This document shows, piece by piece, positions 31,807-33,547 of a stretch of DNA of 33,547 bases (positions are counted from its first letter, which is position 1; each line of letters begins with the position of its first letter). Both the position numbers and the translations under genes were made by a program. The DNA comes from a virus, in the IMG/VR virus record IMGVR_UViG_3300030106_003611, positions 1 through 33,547 of that record; one strand, 5' to 3'. The notes beneath the pieces were generated by a model. That model searched no databases, was not told where the DNA came from, and saw only the letters and a list, made by a program, of their open reading frames with translations.

Positions 31807-32094
31807 TTATTTTACAGACTTTAATTTTGTATTATTCTCCTCACCATCTATCCGTCTCTTTATACTCACATTAGCAACCCCACCATCTTCTAATAACTTA
31901 ATCAAAGTATGGGGGTCACTATTACCGAATAAATTTAGTATCCATGTAGTTTCGCCTATGCTTATCTCTATCTCCGTAGAAGTTCCTAATAGATCGTTAT
32001 CACGTACACCTACACGCCTAACCGGATTAACTTCTACGTGCCGAACCGAAAACAAACCTTCTTCTATATCACTCATGCTTATTCTCCTTCCCAC
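31807..32094 (-). CDS. Hypothetical small protein
   Basis: 95 aa. Mostly beta: FSVRHVEVNPVRRVGVRDND (15-34), EIEISIGETTWILNLFGN (40-57), and a basic end (VSIKRRIDGEENNTKLKS). Acidic N-terminus (MSDIEEGL). No domain recognised. GGAGAATAAGC lies just before the ATG; its start overlaps a 51-aa frame by 16 bases. Coupled to the early region. Confidence 0.62.
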   Translation of the reverse strand: MGRRISMSDIEEGLFSVRHVEVNPVRRVGVRDNDLLGTSTEIEISIGETTWILNLFGNSDPHTLIKLLEDGGVANVSIKRRIDGEENNTKLKSVK

Positions 32095-32234
32095 TTAGGG
32101 GTTTCTTTAATTGAAAAACTTATAAGATTATCACCGTTAAGAATGCCATCACCCAGATTAGAAAGTAACTCTGTGAGTACATCTGCATTCTCAACCTCAT
32201 CTATTTCAAATTTAATTTCTACTATCCAACTCAT
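32079..32234 (-). CDS. Small acidic protein (51 aa)
   Basis: 51 aa reading MSWIVEIKFEIDEVENADVL and ending IKETPKWEGE. It looks like a two-stranded, one-helix peptide and is acidic. Found by reading the 190-base gap between annotated frames; no clear Shine-Dalgarno (AAAAAACAAT precedes the ATG), and an inverted repeat lies 11 bases upstream. The overlap with the next gene and good protein character make it plausible. Function unknown. Confidence 0.5.
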   Translation of the reverse strand: MSWIVEIKFEIDEVENADVLTELLSNLGDGILNGDNLISFSIKETPKWEGE

Positions 32235-32244
32235 ATTGTTTTTT

Positions 32245-32272
32245 GTAGGGAGTCATAATTATGACCCCCTAC
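32245..32272. promoter_or_regulatory. 28-base near-perfect palindrome
   Basis: GTAGGGAGTCATAATTATGACCCCCTAC: 14-base arms with one mismatch, and the inner GTCATAATTATGAC is perfect. It lies between the 65-aa and 51-aa genes. On neither strand is it followed by a T-run, so it is not a typical terminator. A dimeric protein operator is a plausible reading; the HTH proteins at 21921 and 23472 are candidate binders. Confidence 0.5.
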
Positions 32273-32282
32273 GGCTCCTTTG

Positions 32283-32480
32283 TTATTCACCAAATTTAAT
32301 TGGATCAATATTTTTGGTTTTTCTAAGATGCTGATACTCGATGTCTGCTTTGTAAAGATTAATCTTTTTACCTGCTATATTTGCAAAACTATCGGCATCT
32401 GCCCTTTTCAATGCACCTGATCGAAGATCAGCCCATACTTCATCTAATTTTGCGTGTAGTGCTTCTGTAGGTTTACTCAT
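32283..32480 (-). CDS. Conserved small phage protein
   Basis: 65 aa, helical: EALHAKLDEVWADLRSGALK (6-25), FANIAGKKINLYKADIEYQH (32-51), short acidic end. I recall similar proteins (with the DLRSG.. and A-N-I-A-G-K patterns) in phages and prophages without function. ATGA overlap with the repeat protein upstream; GGAGATAACATC precedes the ATG. Confidence 0.66.
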   Translation of the reverse strand: MSKPTEALHAKLDEVWADLRSGALKRADADSFANIAGKKINLYKADIEYQHLRKTKNIDPIKFGE

Positions 32481-32908
32481 GATGTTATCTCCTGTTGGTT
32501 TTTAATAAATCGTTTAATTTTAACTAATGTTACATATGCTTCTACTAACTCTTTTGGAACCTCCTCTCTTGGTATAAGACATCTTCTTTTAAAATTTCGT
32601 CTAATTGTCTGATCTAATATTTTATCTCTATTCTCCTCACGATATTTTTTATCGTATGTTTTATTCTCCTCACGATATTTTTTAAGGTATGCTTTTTTCT
32701 TTTCTCTATTCTCCTCATAATGTTTTTTACCGTATGCTTTTCTCTTTTCTCTATTCTCCTCACGATATTTTTTAAAGTATGCTTTATTCTCCTCACGATA
32801 TTTTTTATAGTATGCTTTATTCTCCTCACGATATTTTTTAAAGTATGCTTTTCTCTTTTCTCTATTCTCCTCATTATATTTTTTAGAGTATGCTTTTCTA
32901 TCAAACAT
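32477..32908 (-). CDS. Repeat protein, paralogue A (15/11-residue units)
   Basis: 143 aa from ATG 32908 (GTG 32911 is in frame but too close to AGGGGG). After MFDRKAYS come seven units at 9-101: KKYNEENREKRKAYF-type 15-mers at units 1, 4, 5 and 7, and KKYREENKAYY-type 11-mers at units 2, 3 and 6. The 11-mers lack four residues (REKR). The C-terminal tail (NFKRRCLIPREEVPKELVEA..) is shared with the neighbour. Rich in Lys, Glu and Tyr, it should form a long helix or coiled coil. Function unknown; it may be a structural or nucleic-acid-binding early protein. The same C-terminal flavour occurs in small marine phage proteins near HNH genes, but I cannot confirm a family. Confidence 0.7.
   Translation of the reverse strand: MFDRKAYSKKYNEENREKRKAYFKKYREENKAYYKKYREENKAYFKKYREENREKRKAYGKKHYEENREKKKAYLKKYREENKTYDKKYREENRDKILDQTIRRNFKRRCLIPREEVPKELVEAYVTLVKIKRFIKNQQEITS
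32492..32564. repeat. 73-base direct repeat, copy 1
   Basis: Encodes the shared C-terminal tail of paralogue A. It matches 32919-32991 at about 69 of 73 positions with no gaps (offset 427 bases), evidence for recent tandem duplication. Confidence 0.85.
32606..32884 (-). repeat. Coding tandem repeats, 45- and 33-base units
   Basis: Seven imperfect units encoding residues 9-101 of paralogue A. On the plus strand each shows a TCTCCTCACGATATTTTTTA-like core with variations. Four units are 45 bases and three are 33, the latter missing 12 in-frame bases. Confidence 0.88.
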
Positions 32909-33371
32909 CACTCACCCCCTGTTGGTTTTTAATAAATCGTTTAATTTTAGCTAATTGTACATATGCTTCTACTAACTCTTTTGGAATCTCCTTTTTTGGC
33001 GTATTAAATGTTCCTTTAAAATATCGTTTGGTTTTCTGATCTAATAGTTTATCTCTATTCTCTTCATGATATTTTTTATCGTATGCTTTTTTATTTTCTC
33101 TATTCTCCTCCCAATATTTTTTATGTTTTGCTTTTACCTTTTCCCCATTCTCCTCACGATATTTTTTATTTAGTGCTTTTACCTTTTCTCTATTCTCCTC
33201 ATAATATTTTTTATCGTATGCTTTTTTCTTTTCTCTATTCTCCTCATCATATTTTTTCCTGTATGCTTCTATCTTTTCTTTGTTCTCCTCACGATATTTT
33301 TTCTTACATGCTTTTACTTTTTCTTTATTTTCTTCACGATATTTTTTAAAGTATGCTTTTCTATCAAACAT
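32901..33371 (-). CDS. Repeat protein, paralogue B (seven 15-residue units)
   Basis: 156 aa from ATG 33371, whose A is shared with the upstream gene's TGA. After MFDRKAYF come seven 15-residue units at 9-113, for example KKYREENKEKIEAYR and KKYDEENREKKKAYD. Then a tail (KRYFKGTFNTPKKEIPKELV..IKRFIKNQQ) matches paralogue A. The ribosome site AAGGGGG sits 6 bases before the ATG and is the same in both copies. Unlike A, every unit is 15 long. Likely a duplication of A or vice versa. Expected to be highly helical; function unknown. Confidence 0.7.
   Translation of the reverse strand: MFDRKAYFKKYREENKEKVKACKKKYREENKEKIEAYRKKYDEENREKKKAYDKKYYEENREKVKALNKKYREENGEKVKAKHKKYWEENRENKKAYDKKYHEENRDKLLDQKTKRYFKGTFNTPKKEIPKELVEAYVQLAKIKRFIKNQQGVSDV
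32919..32991. repeat. 73-base direct repeat, copy 2
   Basis: The second copy encodes the C-terminal tail of paralogue B. Four differences from copy 1 were counted by eye, clustered near the middle and one near the end. Confidence 0.85.
33033..33347 (-). repeat. Coding tandem repeats, seven 45-base units
   Basis: Seven 45-base imperfect units encoding residues 9-113 of paralogue B. Unit length is constant, unlike the neighbouring array. All units keep the reading frame; variation is mostly at positions encoding the fourth and eighth residues of each unit. Confidence 0.88.
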
Positions 33372-33547
33372 CACTCACCCCCTTCTCTTTCAATAATCTC
33401 CTCAATTTTTTCTGGAGTCTCTATCACTTTTTCTACCCTCTGACTTTGATCCATATAACTAGAGTCCTCCGCATAAACTTCTGGATTGAGGACAACTTGA
33501 TCGTTTTGCAATATCTGTATAAATCTTTCTTTAGCTAGTTTTTCCCA
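33371..33547 (-). CDS. 3' end of an early gene (5' truncated at window edge)
   Basis: The reverse strand is open from the window edge to TGA at 33373-33371: 58 codons starting WEKLAKERFIQILQNDQVV and ending VEKVIETPEKIEEIIEREGGE. The tail is acidic and helical. The TGA shares its last A with the ATG of paralogue B. No product can be named from this fragment. It shows that the minus-strand transcript begins to the right of this window. Confidence 0.62.
   Translation of the reverse strand, partial: WEKLAKERFIQILQNDQVVLNPEVYAEDSSYMDQSQRVEKVIETPEKIEEIIEREGGE

Noticed and set aside
32245-32272. The 28-base palindrome as a terminator
   Set aside because: It has no loop, and neither strand has a T-run after it; the stretch of Ts lies on the 5' side on the plus strand.
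32614-32904. 96-aa minus-strand frame full of IEKREKHTLKN-type units
   Set aside because: It is the alternative reading of the 45/33-base repeats; any repeat whose unit is a multiple of three opens extra frames, and it lacks the shared C-terminal tail.
32606-33347. Regular direct repeats that look like a CRISPR array at first sight
   Set aside because: The units are contiguous, without unique spacers, and encode the repeat proteins in frame.
1-33547. tRNA genes, IS elements or attachment sites
   Set aside because: No cloverleaf, transposase or terminal inverted repeat with flanking duplication could be recognised by eye; a tRNA scan was not possible, so a missed one cannot be excluded.

Overview
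The window is most of a lytic-type tailed bacteriophage genome, or a genome-derived contig, from an AT-rich source. The layout and protein flavour resemble short-tailed (podovirus-like) marine phages of Alphaproteobacteria such as SAR11, SAR116 or Roseobacter hosts. Evidence for this is a family A DNA polymerase with phage-type replication partners, a P22 gp10-like tail hub protein, large ejection-type virion proteins, and a tail fibre start and cluster of small conserved ORFs that I associate with marine virome contigs. The taxonomic statement is inference. No integrase, phage RNA polymerase, terminase, portal or capsid gene is in the window. The packaging and head genes presumably lie just outside, since both window edges cut genes.

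The genome is arranged as two converging blocks. Positions 1-18848 (+ strand) are a late block: the end of one structural gene; a tail fibre with a collar domain; a run of small ORFs that includes a transmembrane EF-hand protein, two very basic small proteins, a 3-TM-type holin and an M15 peptidase endolysin; then a tail hub/stabilisation protein, a small conserved protein, a Gly/Ala-rich virion protein, a GNAT-like protein, an ejection-type protein, a lytic transglycosylase with long coiled coil, and a giant (about 2195 aa) virion protein carrying a zinc metallopeptidase signature. Nearly every junction is ATGA or TAATG, so translation is probably coupled.

Positions 18845-33547 (- strand, read right to left) are an early and replication block. 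At its upstream end are a truncated gene, two tandem paralogues made of 15- and 11-residue repeats, several small unknown genes and two large unknown genes. Next come three overlapping small genes (two of them under 60 aa with no recognisable family), a VRR-NUC nuclease, a 3'-5' exo/family A polymerase, a Cas4-like PD-(D/E)XK nuclease, an HNH protein, an endonuclease VII, an SNF2-like helicase, a conserved coiled-coil protein, an excisionase-type HTH, a Cys-rich protein, a gp2.5-like ssDNA-binding protein, a Cro-like HTH and an AEP-DUF927 primase-helicase. The two blocks meet with overlapping stop codons on one CTAG.

Functionally the minus block encodes a nearly self-contained replisome (primase-helicase, SSB, polymerase, junction and end-processing nucleases). 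The plus block encodes adsorption, tail, DNA ejection and lysis. The most unusual elements are the giant virion protein with a gluzincin-like site, the repeat paralogue pair whose unit lengths fit pentadecad/hendecad coiled coils, a hairpin directly upstream of a polymerase gene that lacks a visible Shine-Dalgarno sequence, and a nested set of tiny genes.
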